From Streptococcus gallolyticus (GTDB taxonomy: Bacteria; Bacillota; Bacilli; Lactobacillales; Streptococcaceae): a stretch of DNA of 49,614 bases. Positions 29,063 to 39,112 of the stretch are shown here, one piece after another; position 1 is the first letter of the stretch, and the number at the start of each line of letters is the position of its first letter. Position numbers and translations under genes: made by a program. The stretch lies in contig NZ_NETH01000015.1 in the NCBI RefSeq assembly GCF_003337175.1, positions 1-49,614 of the forward strand. The letters are read 5' to 3'. Below the pieces are notes generated by a model. The model was not told where the DNA came from. It saw nothing but the letters and a program-made list of their open reading frames with translations, and searched no databases.

Positions 29063-29752
29063 ATGAATCATAACGATGTTATTGACACACAGACAGATAG
29101 TGCACTGAATCGTTTCTTTGCTAAGATTTACGGTTTGGTCGGCGTTGAAATCGGGTTATCAGCTTTGGTATCATTTTTGATGCTATATGTGTTTACTGAT
29201 AACATGGTTAATATTATTGTTTACCATCCATTTGTTTATTACGGTGCTGTCTTTTTAGAGCTTGCTTTGGTTTTCTTAGCTAGTAATGCTGCTCGTAAAA
29301 ATACGCCTGCTGCCTTGCCGTTATTTCTATTTTATTCGGCATTAAATGGCTTTACGCTTAGTTTTGTTATTGTGGCATACACGCAAACAACGGTTATTCA
29401 AGCCTTTGTTTCATCAGCTTTAGTCTTTTGTGTTATGGCTGTTATCGGAACTTTTGTTAAAAGAGATTTGTCTGGAATGGCTAAGGCACTTATGGCAGCA
29501 TTGATTGGTATCATTATTGCTAGCTTGGTCAATATGTTTATTGGTTCAGGTACAATGAGTTATATCATTAGTATCGTTTCAGTTTTGATTTTCTCTGGTT
29601 TGATTGCTTATGATAATCAAATGATTAAACGTGTTTATGAGAGCACTGGTGGCAATGTTGGTGACGGCTGGGCAATTTCAATGGCATTAAGTCTTTACCT
29701 TGATTTTATTAACTTGTTCTTGAGTTTGCTTCGTATTTTTGGTGACGATTGA
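29063..29752 (+). CDS. Bax inhibitor-1 (BI-1/YccA/YetJ) family membrane protein
   Basis: A 229-residue protein with seven transmembrane segments. The di-aspartate-type end segment (AYDNQMIKR, then the terminal helix with [20 protein letters not shown]) is characteristic. The Bacillus YetJ member acts as a pH-sensitive Ca2+ leak channel; others interact with FtsH. The true start is the ATG at 29063 with RBS AGAGGAG; an in-frame ATG/alternative at 29021 has none. Confidence 0.9.
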   Translation: MNHNDVIDTQTDSALNRFFAKIYGLVGVEIGLSALVSFLMLYVFTDNMVNIIVYHPFVYYGAVFLELALVFLASNAARKNTPAALPLFLFYSALNGFTLSFVIVAYTQTTVIQAFVSSALVFCVMAVIGTFVKRDLSGMAKALMAALIGIIIASLVNMFIGSGTMSYIISIVSVLIFSGLIAYDNQMIKRVYESTGGNVGDGWAISMALSLYLDFINLFLSLLRIFGDD

Positions 29753-29764
29753 TATGATGAAAAA

Positions 29765-29805
29765 GAGCTGGTACAGTTAAATCTGTATCGGCTTCTTTTA
29801 TTTTT
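29765..29805 (+). terminator. intrinsic terminator of the BI-1 gene
   Basis: GAGCTGGTACAG pairs with CTGTATCGGCTTC (about 11 bp with wobbles, 6-nt loop) followed by a broken T-run. Confidence 0.7.
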
Positions 29806-29817
29806 AGGGGATTTTTA

Positions 29818-29846
29818 TTGGTGATTTTGGCGCTTTGTGTTATAAT
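29818..29846 (+). promoter_or_regulatory. promoter of lysA
   Basis: TTGGTG (29818-29823), 17-bp spacer, extended -10 TGTTATAAT ending at 29846. Confidence 0.75.
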
Positions 29847-29879
29847 AGCCCTAATATTTTGAACAGTCGAGGGACAATC

Positions 29880-31124
29880 ATGAAAATACCGTTTATTTCA
29901 GCTAAAGAGCTCCAAAACATTACCGATAAATTTCCAACGCCTTTTCACCTTTATGATGAAAAGGGTATTCGTGAAAAAGCTCGCGCTTTAAATAAAGCTT
30001 TTGCATGGAACAAGGGGTTCAAGGAGTATTTTGCCGTTAAGGCAACACCGACACCTGCCATTTTGAAGATTCTTCAAGAGGAAAATTGTGGAGTGGATTG
30101 TGCGACAGAAGTGGAATTATTGATGAGTCACAAGCTTGGTTTTACCGATCTTATGTTTTCATCAAACGATACTCCTGCGCGTGAATTTAGATATGCTAAA
30201 GAAATCGGGGCAACGATTAATCTTGATGCTTATGAACATATCGCTTTCTTAAAAGAAGTAGCTGGGCTTCCTGAAACGGTTTCGCTTCGCTACAATCCAG
30301 GAGGTGTTTTTACTCTTGGGACAGATATCATGGATAACCCCGAAGAATCTAAATTTGGAATGACAAAAGAGCAGTTGATTCAAGGGTTCAAAGATTTGAA
30401 GGCAGAAGGTGTCAAAAACTTTGGTATTCATTCATTTCTTGCTTCAAATACAGTCACAAATGATTATTATCCTGAATTGGCGCGTCAATTATTTGAATTG
30501 GCAGTTGAGATTAAAGAAAAAACAGGTGTGGCTGTCAGCTTTATCAATTTGTCTGGTGGTGTTGGGGTCAACTATCGTCCCGAACAAGAACCAAATGACA
30601 TTGCTGTGATTGGTAAAGGCGTTCATCGTGTCTTTGATGAGGTATTGATTCCAGCTGGACTTGGTGATGTCAAAATCTTCACCGAACTTGGTCGCTTTAT
30701 GTTGGCACCGCATGGTTTACTTGTAACCAAAGTTCGTCATCGTAAACAAACTTATCGAACTTATATTGGAGTTGATGCGTCAGCGGTTAACCTGATGCGC
30801 CCTGCCATGTATGATGCTTATCATCATATCACTAACGTGTCTAATCCTAATGGCAAACTTGAAGTGGTTGACGTTGTCGGATCACTTTGTGAAAACAATG
30901 ATAAATTTGCGAAACAGCGTGAACTGCCAGAAGCGCGTGTTGGTGATACGCTTGTGATTCATGATACTGGTGCGCATGGTTTTTCAATGGGGTATCAGTA
31001 CAATGGTCGTCTACGCTCGGCTGAAATCCTTTATCAAGAAGACGGTAGAGCTCGCTTAATCCGCCGTGCAGAAACACCAGAAGATTACTTCGCAACTATC
31101 AAAGGATTTGATTTTGATAACTAA
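29880..31124 (+). CDS. lysA: diaminopimelate decarboxylase LysA
   Basis: A 414-residue fold-III PLP enzyme that converts meso-diaminopimelate to L-lysine. The PLP-binding lysine is K54 in YFAVKATP; the glycine-rich phosphate loop is SGGVGVNY near 231, and the active-site cysteine/glutamate lie in GSLCENNDK. Lysine is the cross-link residue of streptococcal peptidoglycan, so this gene indicates lysine synthesis capacity. The ATG at 29880 has RBS GAGGGA. The gene is monocistronic with its own promoter. Confidence 0.9.
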   Translation: MKIPFISAKELQNITDKFPTPFHLYDEKGIREKARALNKAFAWNKGFKEYFAVKATPTPAILKILQEENCGVDCATEVELLMSHKLGFTDLMFSSNDTPAREFRYAKEIGATINLDAYEHIAFLKEVAGLPETVSLRYNPGGVFTLGTDIMDNPEESKFGMTKEQLIQGFKDLKAEGVKNFGIHSFLASNTVTNDYYPELARQLFELAVEIKEKTGVAVSFINLSGGVGVNYRPEQEPNDIAVIGKGVHRVFDEVLIPAGLGDVKIFTELGRFMLAPHGLLVTKVRHRKQTYRTYIGVDASAVNLMRPAMYDAYHHITNVSNPNGKLEVVDVVGSLCENNDKFAKQRELPEARVGDTLVIHDTGAHGFSMGYQYNGRLRSAEILYQEDGRARLIRRAETPEDYFATIKGFDFDN

Positions 31125-31126
31125 AT

Positions 31127-31188
31127 AACACCATAAAGCATTCGCTTGTGCAAGCAAAGTATCGATTGACATAAAGCGGGTGTTTTTT
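31127..31188 (+). terminator. probable terminator of lysA
   Basis: AACACC (31127-31132) pairs with GGTGTT (31179-31184), enclosing a GCTTG-TG-CAAGC hairpin (31144-31155), and is followed by a T-run. Confidence 0.5.
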
Positions 31189-31234
31189 AGTTAAAAAGAG
31201 TTACAATTCATTTGATAAAAACCATCGTAAGAAT

Positions 31235-31263
31235 TTGTAAACTCTTTCTATTTCTGCTATAAT
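31235..31263 (+). promoter_or_regulatory. promoter of the UPF0154 gene
   Basis: TTGTAA (31235-31240), 17-bp spacer, extended -10 TGCTATAAT ending at 31263. Confidence 0.75.
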
Positions 31264-31297
31264 GGGTGTTGTAGAAAAACTTAGGAGAAAAATATTC

Positions 31298-31540
31298 ATG
31301 ACAACATTTCTTTGGATTTTGTTAGTTTTGGTTGCCCTTCTTGGTGGCCTTGTTGGCGGCGTTTTTATTGCTCGTAAACAGTTTGAAAAGGAAATTGGTG
31401 AACACCCACGTTTGACGCCTGATGCGATCCGTGAAATGATGAGCCAAATGGGTCAAAAACCTAGCGAAGCTAAGATTCAACAAACTTATCGTAACATTAT
31501 CAAACAATCAAAAGCAGCTGCAGCAAAAGCTAAAAAATAA
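31298..31540 (+). CDS. UPF0154 (YneF-like) small membrane protein
   Basis: An 80-residue protein with one N-terminal transmembrane helix (about 3-24) and a conserved cytoplasmic part containing [20 protein letters not shown] and [15 protein letters not shown]. The function is unknown. I use the ATG at 31298 (RBS TTAGGAG), which begins at the helix, rather than the in-frame ATG at 31262 that overlaps the -10 box. Confidence 0.92.
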   Translation: MTTFLWILLVLVALLGGLVGGVFIARKQFEKEIGEHPRLTPDAIREMMSQMGQKPSEAKIQQTYRNIIKQSKAAAAKAKK

Positions 31541-31655
31541 TCTTTAAGCTTTGGTTTGAAAAAATAATTGTCAATTGCTGTGATTGGTGTCGTTGATATT
31601 CCAAAAAGTCAGTCTTTTGGCTAAGATTTTCGAGCACAGAGCTCAGAAATGAATG

Positions 31656-31685
31656 ACTCAGTTGGCTCACCAACTGAGTTTTTTC
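31656..31685 (+). terminator. strong intrinsic terminator just upstream of murI
   Basis: Perfect 10-bp stem ACTCAGTTGG / CCAACTGAGT with a CTCA loop and six T. The murI start is only 28 nt downstream. Confidence 0.9.
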
Positions 31686-31712
31686 TAAGTCCATGATTAG
31701 AAAGAAGATTCT

Positions 31713-32522
31713 ATGGATAATAGACCAATTGGTTTTTTAGATTCTGGAGTTGGTGGATTAACAGTTGTACGTGAGCTAATGCGTCAGCTACCACATGAAG
31801 CAATTGTATATATCGGAGATTCGGCTAGAGCGCCGTACGGTCCTAGACCTGCTGAACAGATTCGCGAATACACTTGGGAATTGGTTAATTTTCTCTTGAC
31901 ACAAAATGTTAAGATGATTGTATTTGCTTGCAATACCGCAACAGCAGTTGCTTGGGAAGAAGTTAAGGAAAAGCTGGATATTCCTGTTTTGGGAGTTATT
32001 TTGCCAGGTTCTAGCGCAGCCATTAAATCAACTCGTAATGGAAAAATCGGTGTGATTGGAACGCCGATGACAATCAAGTCGGATATTTATCATCAAAAAA
32101 TAAAATCATTGGCACCGCAAATGAACGTTACAAGTCTCTCTTGCCCTAAATTTGCTCCTCTTGTAGAATCTAACGAAATGACATCAAGTGTTGCTAAAAA
32201 AGTTGTTTATGAAACGTTAGCGCCGCTTGTTGGTAAAGTCGATACATTAGTGCTCGGATGTACACACTATCCTTTGCTTCGTTCGATTATTCAAAACGTA
32301 ATGGGACCCAATGTCAAACTTATTGATAGTGGGGCTGAATGTATTCGTGATGTATCGGTTTTGTTAAATTACTTTGAAATTAATCGCAGTCGCACACAAG
32401 ATGACGTGACTCATACGTTTTACACAACAGCAAGTAGCCAGAGTTTCAAAGAAATTGCTGTGAATTGGCTTGCTAAAGATATTGATGTGCAACACGTTGA
32501 TTTGAAAAAGCTGAACAAATAG
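31713..32522 (+). CDS. murI: glutamate racemase MurI
   Basis: A 269-residue cytoplasmic racemase that supplies D-glutamate for peptidoglycan. The two catalytic cysteines are C73 (FACNTATA) and C183 (LGCTHYPLL), and the N-terminal [11 protein letters not shown] loop (8-18) binds substrate. It starts a tightly packed nine-gene operon to yidD. There is no promoter between the strong terminator at 31656-31685 and its start, so expression must depend on read-through or an unrecognised promoter further upstream. Confidence 0.95.
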   Translation: MDNRPIGFLDSGVGGLTVVRELMRQLPHEAIVYIGDSARAPYGPRPAEQIREYTWELVNFLLTQNVKMIVFACNTATAVAWEEVKEKLDIPVLGVILPGSSAAIKSTRNGKIGVIGTPMTIKSDIYHQKIKSLAPQMNVTSLSCPKFAPLVESNEMTSSVAKKVVYETLAPLVGKVDTLVLGCTHYPLLRSIIQNVMGPNVKLIDSGAECIRDVSVLLNYFEINRSRTQDDVTHTFYTTASSQSFKEIAVNWLAKDIDVQHVDLKKLNK

Positions 32523-32539
32523 AAATAGGATTGTAATAA

Positions 32540-33556
32540 ATGACTGATAAAATTTATGAGTATAAAGATGCAGAAAATTGGTTTCTTGGTGAATGGGGTG
32601 GATTTAATGCCATTTCAGGTTTAGGAAATGTTTGCGATGATGCCGTGTATGAATTAAGTCAACAACTGGCTAAATTAAACACAAGCAAGTGCTGTGGCAA
32701 TTGCCACGGAGATTGTCATTCCGATGATAGAAATGGTTATAATGTGACTGTTGTGAAAAAATCATCAGATTTTCAATTGATTCGTTTTGTCGCTGATATG
32801 ATTAATCAAGAAACAAATCGCAAGCTTGAAGTGACACAACGTGCGGGAGCAGTGATTGTTACGGAAGCTGAACAATTGCTCTTGGTTCATTTGCCAGAAA
32901 ACGGTGTTGAAGCAGCGGCTTTCTTTGGACAAACTTCTGAGACTACCTTTGGTGATACGATTTTGATTGCAACACGTAATGAAGGCAAGACCAACGAATT
33001 CCGTAAGATGTTTGAAAAAATCGGTATCAAGGTTGAAAATCTTAATGATTATCCTGAGTTACCAGAAGTTGAAGAAACTGGCATGACTTTTGAGGAAAAT
33101 GCACGTTTGAAAGCTGAAACCATTTCAAAATTGACAGGAAAAATGGTCTTGGCAGATGATTCAGGATTGAAAGTTGATGCTCTTGGTGGACTTCCTGGGG
33201 TTTGGTCAGCTCGTTTTTCTGGACCAGATGCGACAGATGAATCAAATAATGCCAAATTACTTCATGAGTTGGCTATGGTATTTGACCATAAAGACCGTTC
33301 TGCACAATTCCATACGACTTTGGTGGTTGCAGCACCAGACAAAGACAGTTTAGTTGTTGAAGCTGACTGGCCAGGATACATTGCAATGGAAGCAAAAGGC
33401 GATAACGGCTTTGGCTATGATCCATTGTTTATGGTCGGTGAAACTGGACGTCACGCAGCTGAATTGACTGCGGAAGAAAAAAATGATATTTCGCACAGAG
33501 GATTGGCTGTTAAGAAATTAATGGAGGTATTTCCAGTATGGCAAACAAAACAATAA
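32540..33556 (+). CDS. XTP/dITP diphosphatase (RdgB/HAM1) with streptococcal N-terminal extension
   Basis: The C-terminal part (about residues 132-338) is a complete HAM1/RdgB nucleotide pyrophosphatase, with [26 protein letters not shown] and GFGYDPLF motifs. It removes ITP/XTP from the nucleotide pool. An N-terminal domain of about 130 residues is typical of streptococcal forms and of unknown function. In this copy it contains a compact cluster C51, C52, C55, H56, C59, H60 that could bind metal. The stop overlaps the next start by 19 nt. Confidence 0.9.
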   Translation: MTDKIYEYKDAENWFLGEWGGFNAISGLGNVCDDAVYELSQQLAKLNTSKCCGNCHGDCHSDDRNGYNVTVVKKSSDFQLIRFVADMINQETNRKLEVTQRAGAVIVTEAEQLLLVHLPENGVEAAAFFGQTSETTFGDTILIATRNEGKTNEFRKMFEKIGIKVENLNDYPELPEVEETGMTFEENARLKAETISKLTGKMVLADDSGLKVDALGGLPGVWSARFSGPDATDESNNAKLLHELAMVFDHKDRSAQFHTTLVVAAPDKDSLVVEADWPGYIAMEAKGDNGFGYDPLFMVGETGRHAAELTAEEKNDISHRGLAVKKLMEVFPVWQTKQ

Positions 33557-34059
33557 TTGTAATGAGTGACTCTCATGGTGACCGTGAGATTATCAATGAT
33601 ATTAAGACAAAATACCAAGGGGAAGTAGATGCTATTTTCCACAATGGTGATTCTGAATTGCCAAGTTCGGACACGATTTGGGAAGGTATCAAGGTGGTTC
33701 GTGGCAACTGTGATTATGACAATGGTTATCCTGAAAGATTAATCACTTATCTCGGTGATGTTGTTGTGGCACAAACACACGGTCATCTTTATTATATTAA
33801 TTTTACGTGGGATAGATTGGATTTATTTGCCCAAGAAGCGGATGCTGATATTTGCCTTTATGGTCATCTACATCGTCCAGCAGCTTGGCGCAATGGAAAA
33901 ACAATCTTTATCAACCCAGGTAGTGTTTTACAACCACGTGGTGATGTGAAAGAAAAACTCTATGCCAAAGTTGACATTACTGATGATAAGATTAAGGTAA
34001 ATTATTACACACGTAATCACGACCTTTTCCCTGCACTTTTTAAGGAATTTGACAGATGA
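33538..34059 (+). CDS. YfcE/MJ0936-type metallophosphodiesterase
   Basis: A 173-residue calcineurin-like phosphoesterase. The metal-binding set is visible: MSDSHGD near residue 9, HNGDSE near 36, GNCD near 58, and QTHGH plus YGHLHRP near 79 and 104. It hydrolyses phosphodiesters; the natural substrate is unknown. It overlaps rdgB upstream and the cbpB start downstream (4 nt), showing translational coupling. Confidence 0.92.
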   Translation: MANKTIIVMSDSHGDREIINDIKTKYQGEVDAIFHNGDSELPSSDTIWEGIKVVRGNCDYDNGYPERLITYLGDVVVAQTHGHLYYINFTWDRLDLFAQEADADICLYGHLHRPAAWRNGKTIFINPGSVLQPRGDVKEKLYAKVDITDDKIKVNYYTRNHDLFPALFKEFDR

Positions 34060-34523
34060 TAGCAAAAGAATTTGAAGCGTTTCTTCTCAGTCATTTGGAA
34101 CATTATTTGATTCCAGCAGAGGATTTAGCTATTTTTATTGATACTCATAATTCTGACCATGCCATGCTTTTATTAGCTAACAATGGTTATTCGCGTGTTC
34201 CAGTTATTACCAAAGATAAAAAATATGTTGGAACCATTAGTATTGCGGATATTATGTCTTATCAAGCTAAAAATCAGCTGACAGACTGGGAACTAGCTCA
34301 AATAGATATTGGTAAAATGGTAAATACTAAAATGGAAACGATTAGTGAAACGTCGAATTTGACGGATATCATGCACCTTTTGGTAGATTATCCATTTTTA
34401 CCTGTTTTAGATAGAAATGACCAGTTTTTGGGCATTATCACTCGTAAATCGATTCTAAAGGCGGTGAATAGCCTTTTACACGATTTCACTGATTATTACA
34501 CGATTACTCCGAAAGATGATTGA
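34056..34523 (+). CDS. cbpB: CBS-domain protein, probable c-di-AMP-binding CbpB
   Basis: A 155-residue protein with two CBS motifs (about 17-75 and 83-140) and no enzymatic domain. Orthologues (YkuL/DarB in Bacillus, CbpB in Listeria) bind c-di-AMP and, when free of it, stimulate the (p)ppGpp synthetase Rel or pyruvate carboxylase. The position in the rdgB-yfcE-cbpB-xerDL series is typical of streptococci. The assignment to CbpB is by family and synteny, not by a proven ligand. Confidence 0.85.
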   Translation: MIAKEFEAFLLSHLEHYLIPAEDLAIFIDTHNSDHAMLLLANNGYSRVPVITKDKKYVGTISIADIMSYQAKNQLTDWELAQIDIGKMVNTKMETISETSNLTDIMHLLVDYPFLPVLDRNDQFLGIITRKSILKAVNSLLHDFTDYYTITPKDD

Positions 34524-35256
34524 TTTTATTCAAGATTTTATTGATAGCAAGCCCTTATCTAAAAATACAAGGAATGCCTATTTTTATGATTTGCAACAAT
34601 TCGTTGAAGCTATTGATGGCAAAGTTAGCAAAGAAAAGCTGGCATTGTATGAACACTCTTTGTCACCTTTAAAGGCCTCGGCTAAAAAACGAAAAATTTC
34701 AGCGGTCAATCAGTTTCTGTATTTCTTATATGAAACAGACCGACTGGACCATTTTTACAAATTGAGTAATAAAGAGAAAATAACACCAAAACCAGTTGAA
34801 CTGGCGCTTTTGGATTATCGTTCTTTTTATCAGGAAACGAATTGTCAAACAGGGCAGCTAATTGCGCTTTTGATGATTGAGCTTGGTTTATCACCAAGTG
34901 ACATTCAACAGTTAAAAGTTGCTGATTTTGATTTGACTTTTGCTGTTTTGCGCGTGCAAAGAGCTGGTTTAGTGAGGGTTTTAGAGCTTCCTGAAACATT
35001 ATTGCCTTATGTGGCAGCAAGTTCTTCAGAGAATCAGCTTTATCTTTTTGACAATCAAGGGAAACCTTATTCACGTCAATGGTTTTTCAATCAACTAAAA
35101 TCATTTTTAGCAACCTTGGATTTAGATGACTTATCTGCGCAGGCAATTCGCCAGCAATACATTTTACATCAAAAAGCAGCAGGTAAATCAATATTGGAGG
35201 TTAGTCGTAATCTGGGCCTTAAAAGTCCAGTGACTTTAGAGAAATTTTATAAGTAA
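34516..35256 (+). CDS. XerD-like tyrosine recombinase homologue, active site degenerate
   Basis: A 246-residue protein with the SAM-like core-binding fold (about 1-85) and a catalytic-type domain. The tyrosine in VTLEKFYK at the C-terminus is kept, as is an arginine in QAIRQQY. However, the first catalytic arginine (usually GLRxSE) is replaced in GLSPSDI, and the H-x-x-R / H positions read as Q. This matches the XerD-like group of streptococci, which is not thought to be the dif-acting enzyme. It lies directly before scpA. Confidence 0.88.
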   Translation: MIDFIQDFIDSKPLSKNTRNAYFYDLQQFVEAIDGKVSKEKLALYEHSLSPLKASAKKRKISAVNQFLYFLYETDRLDHFYKLSNKEKITPKPVELALLDYRSFYQETNCQTGQLIALLMIELGLSPSDIQQLKVADFDLTFAVLRVQRAGLVRVLELPETLLPYVAASSSENQLYLFDNQGKPYSRQWFFNQLKSFLATLDLDDLSAQAIRQQYILHQKAAGKSILEVSRNLGLKSPVTLEKFYK

Positions 35257-35960
35257 TGGATATTAAGTTAAAAGATTTTGAAGGACCTCTGGATTTGCTT
35301 TTGCACTTGGTTTCAAAATACCAAATGGATATTTATGATGTGCCAATTGTAGAAGTTATTGAGCAATATTTGGCTTATATTTCAACCTTGCAAGCCATGA
35401 AATTGGAAGTGGCTGGTGACTATATGGTTATGGCAAGTCAGCTGATGTTGATTAAAAGCCGTAAGCTTTTGCCAAAAGTTGTCGAGGCAGAGCCAGAAGA
35501 AAATGACCCTGAACAAGAATTGCTGACCCAAATTGAGGAATACCGCCGTTTTAAAGCGATTAGTGAGGAGCTGTCAGCGCAGCACGACGAACGTGCTAAA
35601 TTCTATTCAAAACCAAAGCAAGAATTAATTTTTGAAGATGCTGTGTTAACACACGATAAGACGGTCGTGGATTTGTTCTTATCGTTTTCGCATATCATGG
35701 CTGAAAAACAAAAAGAATTAAAAAATAGCAATACAGTTATCGAACGTGATGATTATCGCATTGAGGACATGATGACAATCATTGTGGAACACCTTAATGC
35801 GACAAAAAAACTAGTGTTGACAACCGTTTTTCGTGAATGCCAGACACTTCCTGAAATGATTACCATTTTTTTGGCAACTTTGGAATTAATCAAAGTTCAC
35901 GAAGTTGAGGTTGAACAAGAAGAAAATTTTGGTGACATTGTTTTACGAAGTGTTAGCTAA
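35256..35960 (+). CDS. scpA: segregation and condensation protein ScpA
   Basis: A 234-residue kleisin that bridges the SMC heads and binds an ScpB dimer. The N-terminal [12 protein letters not shown] motif (residues 8-19) and the C-terminal winged-helix segment are present. The ATG overlaps the previous stop (TAATG). It acts in chromosome compaction and segregation. Confidence 0.95.
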   Translation: MDIKLKDFEGPLDLLLHLVSKYQMDIYDVPIVEVIEQYLAYISTLQAMKLEVAGDYMVMASQLMLIKSRKLLPKVVEAEPEENDPEQELLTQIEEYRRFKAISEELSAQHDERAKFYSKPKQELIFEDAVLTHDKTVVDLFLSFSHIMAEKQKELKNSNTVIERDDYRIEDMMTIIVEHLNATKKLVLTTVFRECQTLPEMITIFLATLELIKVHEVEVEQEENFGDIVLRSVS

Positions 35961-36015
35961 GCTGTCAAATCTTGTAGAAGGCATTTAGCAAAAGAGGATT
36001 AAGAAAGGAAGTTAC

Positions 36016-36582
36016 ATGAACTATTTAGCTCAGATTGAAGCCCTCCTTTTTGTGGCAGGTGAAGAGGGATTGAGCTTGCGACATTTGGCTAGTATGGTTA
36101 ATTTAACACCGACAGCTCTCCAACAACAATTGGAAAAATTAGCCCAAAAATATGAAACAGATGAGACATCAAGTCTCTGTCTGATTGAAACCGCAGGTAA
36201 TTATAAAATTGTAACGAAGGCAATCTTTGCTGACTTACTAGGAGAGTTTGCTAAGACACCTGTCAACCAAAGTTTATCACGTGCGAGTTTAGAAGTTCTA
36301 TCTATTATTGCTTATAAGCAACCTATTACACGTATTGAAGTTGATGATATTCGTGGGGTGAATTCAAGCAGCGCTATTAGCAAACTAATGGCTTTGGGAC
36401 TGATTACAGAAGCAGGGAAAAAAGAAGTTATTGGTCGTCCAAATCTATATGCGACAACTAATTATTTCTTAGATTTCATGGGCATTAATGACTTGAGTGA
36501 ATTAATCGACGTTTCCAATATTGAGTTGGTTGATGAGGAAATAACCCTTTTTGATAATTCTGGCTTGCCTGAAGAAGGTTAG
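36016..36582 (+). CDS. scpB: segregation and condensation protein ScpB
   Basis: A 188-residue protein with two winged-helix domains. [10 protein letters not shown] at the start and [25 protein letters not shown] near residues 94-118 are family signatures. It binds ScpA in the SMC condensin. RBS AAAGGAAG. A 55-nt gap separates it from scpA. Confidence 0.95.
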   Translation: MNYLAQIEALLFVAGEEGLSLRHLASMVNLTPTALQQQLEKLAQKYETDETSSLCLIETAGNYKIVTKAIFADLLGEFAKTPVNQSLSRASLEVLSIIAYKQPITRIEVDDIRGVNSSSAISKLMALGLITEAGKKEVIGRPNLYATTNYFLDFMGINDLSELIDVSNIELVDEEITLFDNSGLPEEG

Positions 36583-36663
36583 ACAGTCGCTAAAAATAAC
36601 GAAATACTGTAAAATAACAATAAAATCAATTGGTATTTTATAGCATGTAGTAAAGGAAAGAGA

Positions 36664-37389
36664 ATGAGAATTAATAAATATATTGCCCATGCGGGAGTTG
36701 CTAGTCGTCGAAAAGCTGAGGAGCTTATCAAAAAAGGCTTGGTAACGATTAATGGTAAGGTGGTTACAGAACTAGCAACAATGGTCAAATCTGGCGATGT
36801 TGTTGAGGTTGAGGGCTCACCGATTTATAATGAGGAAAAGGTTTACTACCTTCTTAATAAGCCTCGTGGTGTTATTTCAAGCGTTTCAGATGAAAAAGGT
36901 CGTAAAACAGTTGTTGATTTGCTGCCCAATGTCACAGAGCGCATTTATCCTGTTGGACGTTTGGACTGGGATACAACTGGGCTTTTGATTTTGACTAATG
37001 ATGGCGATTTTACAGATGAAATGATTCACCCACGTAATGAAATTGACAAAGTCTATTTGGCGCGTGTTAAAGGCATTGCAAGGAAGGAAAACTTGCGCCC
37101 ATTGACACGTGGTGTGGTGATTGATGGTAAAAAGACAAAACCAGCACGCTACAATATTGTCAAGGTTGACCCTGAAAAAAATCGTTCAGTCGTTGAGTTA
37201 ACTATCCACGAAGGACGCAATCACCAAGTCAAGAAAATGTTTGAATCTGTTGGACTTTTGGTGGATAAATTGTCTCGCACACAGTTTGGAACACTTGATT
37301 TGGCAGGACTTCGTCCAGGTGAATCACGTCGTCTCAACAAAAAGGAAATCAGTCAATTGCATAATCTGGCTGTCAATAAACAAAAATGA
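36664..37389 (+). CDS. rluB: 23S rRNA pseudouridine synthase RluB
   Basis: A 241-residue RsuA/RluB-family enzyme. An N-terminal S4 domain (1-60, [22 protein letters not shown]) precedes the catalytic domain with the nucleophile aspartate in [18 protein letters not shown] (about 99-116). Target by orthology is U2605-type pseudouridine in 23S rRNA. RBS AAAGGAAAGAG. It overlaps yidD by 4 nt. Confidence 0.92.
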   Translation: MRINKYIAHAGVASRRKAEELIKKGLVTINGKVVTELATMVKSGDVVEVEGSPIYNEEKVYYLLNKPRGVISSVSDEKGRKTVVDLLPNVTERIYPVGRLDWDTTGLLILTNDGDFTDEMIHPRNEIDKVYLARVKGIARKENLRPLTRGVVIDGKKTKPARYNIVKVDPEKNRSVVELTIHEGRNHQVKKMFESVGLLVDKLSRTQFGTLDLAGLRPGESRRLNKKEISQLHNLAVNKQK

Positions 37390-37649
37390 TGAAAAAAAGT
37401 CTTATTGCTCTTGTGAAATGGTATCAAAAATGGATTTCACCCATGTCACCGCCGTCATGTCGCTATCGCCCAACATGTTCTAATTACATGATTGGCGCGA
37501 TTGAAAAGCATGGTTTAAAAGGTGTTTTAATGGGAATTGCACGTATTCTACGTTGTCATCCATTTGTGACAGGTGGCGATGACCCAGTTCCAGACTATTT
37601 TACGCTTCGACGCAATAAAGATTTTCGCATAAAGAAAGAGGAAGGCTAA
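37386..37649 (+). CDS. yidD: membrane protein insertion efficiency factor YidD
   Basis: An 87-residue membrane-associated protein. The conserved core [24 protein letters not shown] (about residues 13-36) with three cysteines and ILRCHPF are the family hallmark. It aids YidC-dependent insertion; yidC itself is at 26346-27266. Two adjacent ATG codons are possible starts. It closes the murI-to-yidD operon. Confidence 0.95.
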   Translation: MMKKSLIALVKWYQKWISPMSPPSCRYRPTCSNYMIGAIEKHGLKGVLMGIARILRCHPFVTGGDDPVPDYFTLRRNKDFRIKKEEG

Positions 37650-37663
37650 GGCTTTCCTCTTTT
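37638..37663. terminator. terminator after yidD
   Basis: Stem GAGGAAGGC / GCTTTCCTC (9 bp, one wobble, 4-nt loop) followed by TTTT; it overlaps the yidD stop and could also act on trkH from the other side. Confidence 0.75.
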
Positions 37664-37669
37664 CGTTAT

Positions 37670-39109
37670 TTAATATTTTGACCAAGTTCTTGGAATGAAG
37701 AGTAGTAACATTGGGTAAATTTCCAAACGCCCGGCAATCATAGCAAAAGACATGATTAATTTTGAAAATGGGCTAAAGATAGCAAATGTGTCACTAGTAC
37801 CAAGCATTGGTCCGATATTATTGAAGGTTGAAGCAGCAGCGCTGACAACGACCATAAAGTTATTGCTATCTAACGATAAGATTAAAATGAGTCCAATCAA
37901 GAGCATGATGTAGAGTGAAATATATTTTAAGACTCCTTGTTGCGTATCCTTGTCAAGAGGTTGATGATTGACATGAAGGGTGATAATACGATTAGGGTAA
38001 AGCGTTGATAAAACTTGATTTCTTGAGATTTTGGTTAAAATCAATGCTCGCATAACTTTGAGCCCACCAGCTGTAGAACCAGCCGAACCACCGATAAACA
38101 TGAGGATGAGCAAAATAACTTGAGAAAAGAGTGGCCAAGTGGTTAAATCAGTAATTCCAAAACCTGTTGTCGTCATCACATTAGCAACTTCAAATAAGGC
38201 GTTTTCCAATCCTTTGCCAGCACTGGCGTACAGCCCACCAACATTGAGCCAAATAAGCCCTGTAGCAATGACCACAATACCAATGTAGGTTCTTAATTCT
38301 TCATCTTTAAAGAAAATTTTAAATTTGCGAAGCAGCAAGAAATAATACAAATTGAAATTGATCCCAAATAGAAGAACAGCAACAGAGACAATATTGGTAA
38401 TGAGTGAGCTGTTATAGTGAGCAATCGAATCATTATAAACAGCGAAGCCACCAGTACCAGCACAGCCCATAGCTGTAACGATACTATCATATATTGGCAT
38501 GCCGGCTATTTTTAAAATAATAGCAAGTACAACGAACATTGTCAGGTAAATAATGTATAAAATCTGTGCCGTTTCTTTTAATTTGGAAACCACTTTACCA
38601 AACACAGGTCCAGGGACTTCAGCTCGCATGACTTCGAGGTGGCTATTTTTACTATTTTCCATAATGGCTAGCGCGAAAACAAGCACTCCCATACCACCGA
38701 TTAAGTGGGCGAAACTTCGCCAAAAAAGAAGTGAGTGCGTTAAGATGCTGACATCAGGTAAAATGGTTGCTCCCGTTGTTGTAAATCCTGAGCTCATTTC
38801 AAAGAAGGCATCGATGAGACTTGGGATTTGCCCAGATAAGACAAAGGGCAGTGCGCCGAAGAAAGACCAAAGTATCCAACAAAGAGCGACAATCAATAAC
38901 CCTTCTTTGGTATAAATGTGGTAATTTTTAGGCTTGAAAGCAGACCCCAGCAAACCAAGAATAAGAAGGATACCAATTGTAATGCTAATACTGTTGAGCA
39001 CACGCAATGGCTCACTATAAATAATGGCGACCAACATTGGTACAAGTAGAAGCGCCGCTTCAATTAAGAGTAATTTTGAAAGGAGGTAACGAACCATACT
39101 TCTATTCAT
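37670..39109 (-). CDS. trkH: K+ transporter membrane subunit TrkH
   Basis: A 479-residue SKT-family K+ channel/transporter with four P-loop repeats (TTGAT, GTGGF, TTTGFG, NIGPML regions) and the gating loop GGSAGSTAGGLK. It forms a complex with TrkA, whose gene precedes it by 3 nt. The RBS lies in the end of trkA. It is distinct from KtrB at 6519-7892 and nearer the TrkH of Proteobacteria in length and architecture. Confidence 0.93.
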   Translation of the reverse strand: MNRSMVRYLLSKLLLIEAALLLVPMLVAIIYSEPLRVLNSISITIGILLILGLLGSAFKPKNYHIYTKEGLLIVALCWILWSFFGALPFVLSGQIPSLIDAFFEMSSGFTTTGATILPDVSILTHSLLFWRSFAHLIGGMGVLVFALAIMENSKNSHLEVMRAEVPGPVFGKVVSKLKETAQILYIIYLTMFVVLAIILKIAGMPIYDSIVTAMGCAGTGGFAVYNDSIAHYNSSLITNIVSVAVLLFGINFNLYYFLLLRKFKIFFKDEELRTYIGIVVIATGLIWLNVGGLYASAGKGLENALFEVANVMTTTGFGITDLTTWPLFSQVILLILMFIGGSAGSTAGGLKVMRALILTKISRNQVLSTLYPNRIITLHVNHQPLDKDTQQGVLKYISLYIMLLIGLILILSLDSNNFMVVVSAAASTFNNIGPMLGTSDTFAIFSPFSKLIMSFAMIAGRLEIYPMLLLFIPRTWSKY

Positions 39110-39112
39110 AAC

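Noticed and set aside
38553-38915. 120-residue plus-strand frame inside trkH
   Set aside because: Antisense to a complete trkH and without start signals.
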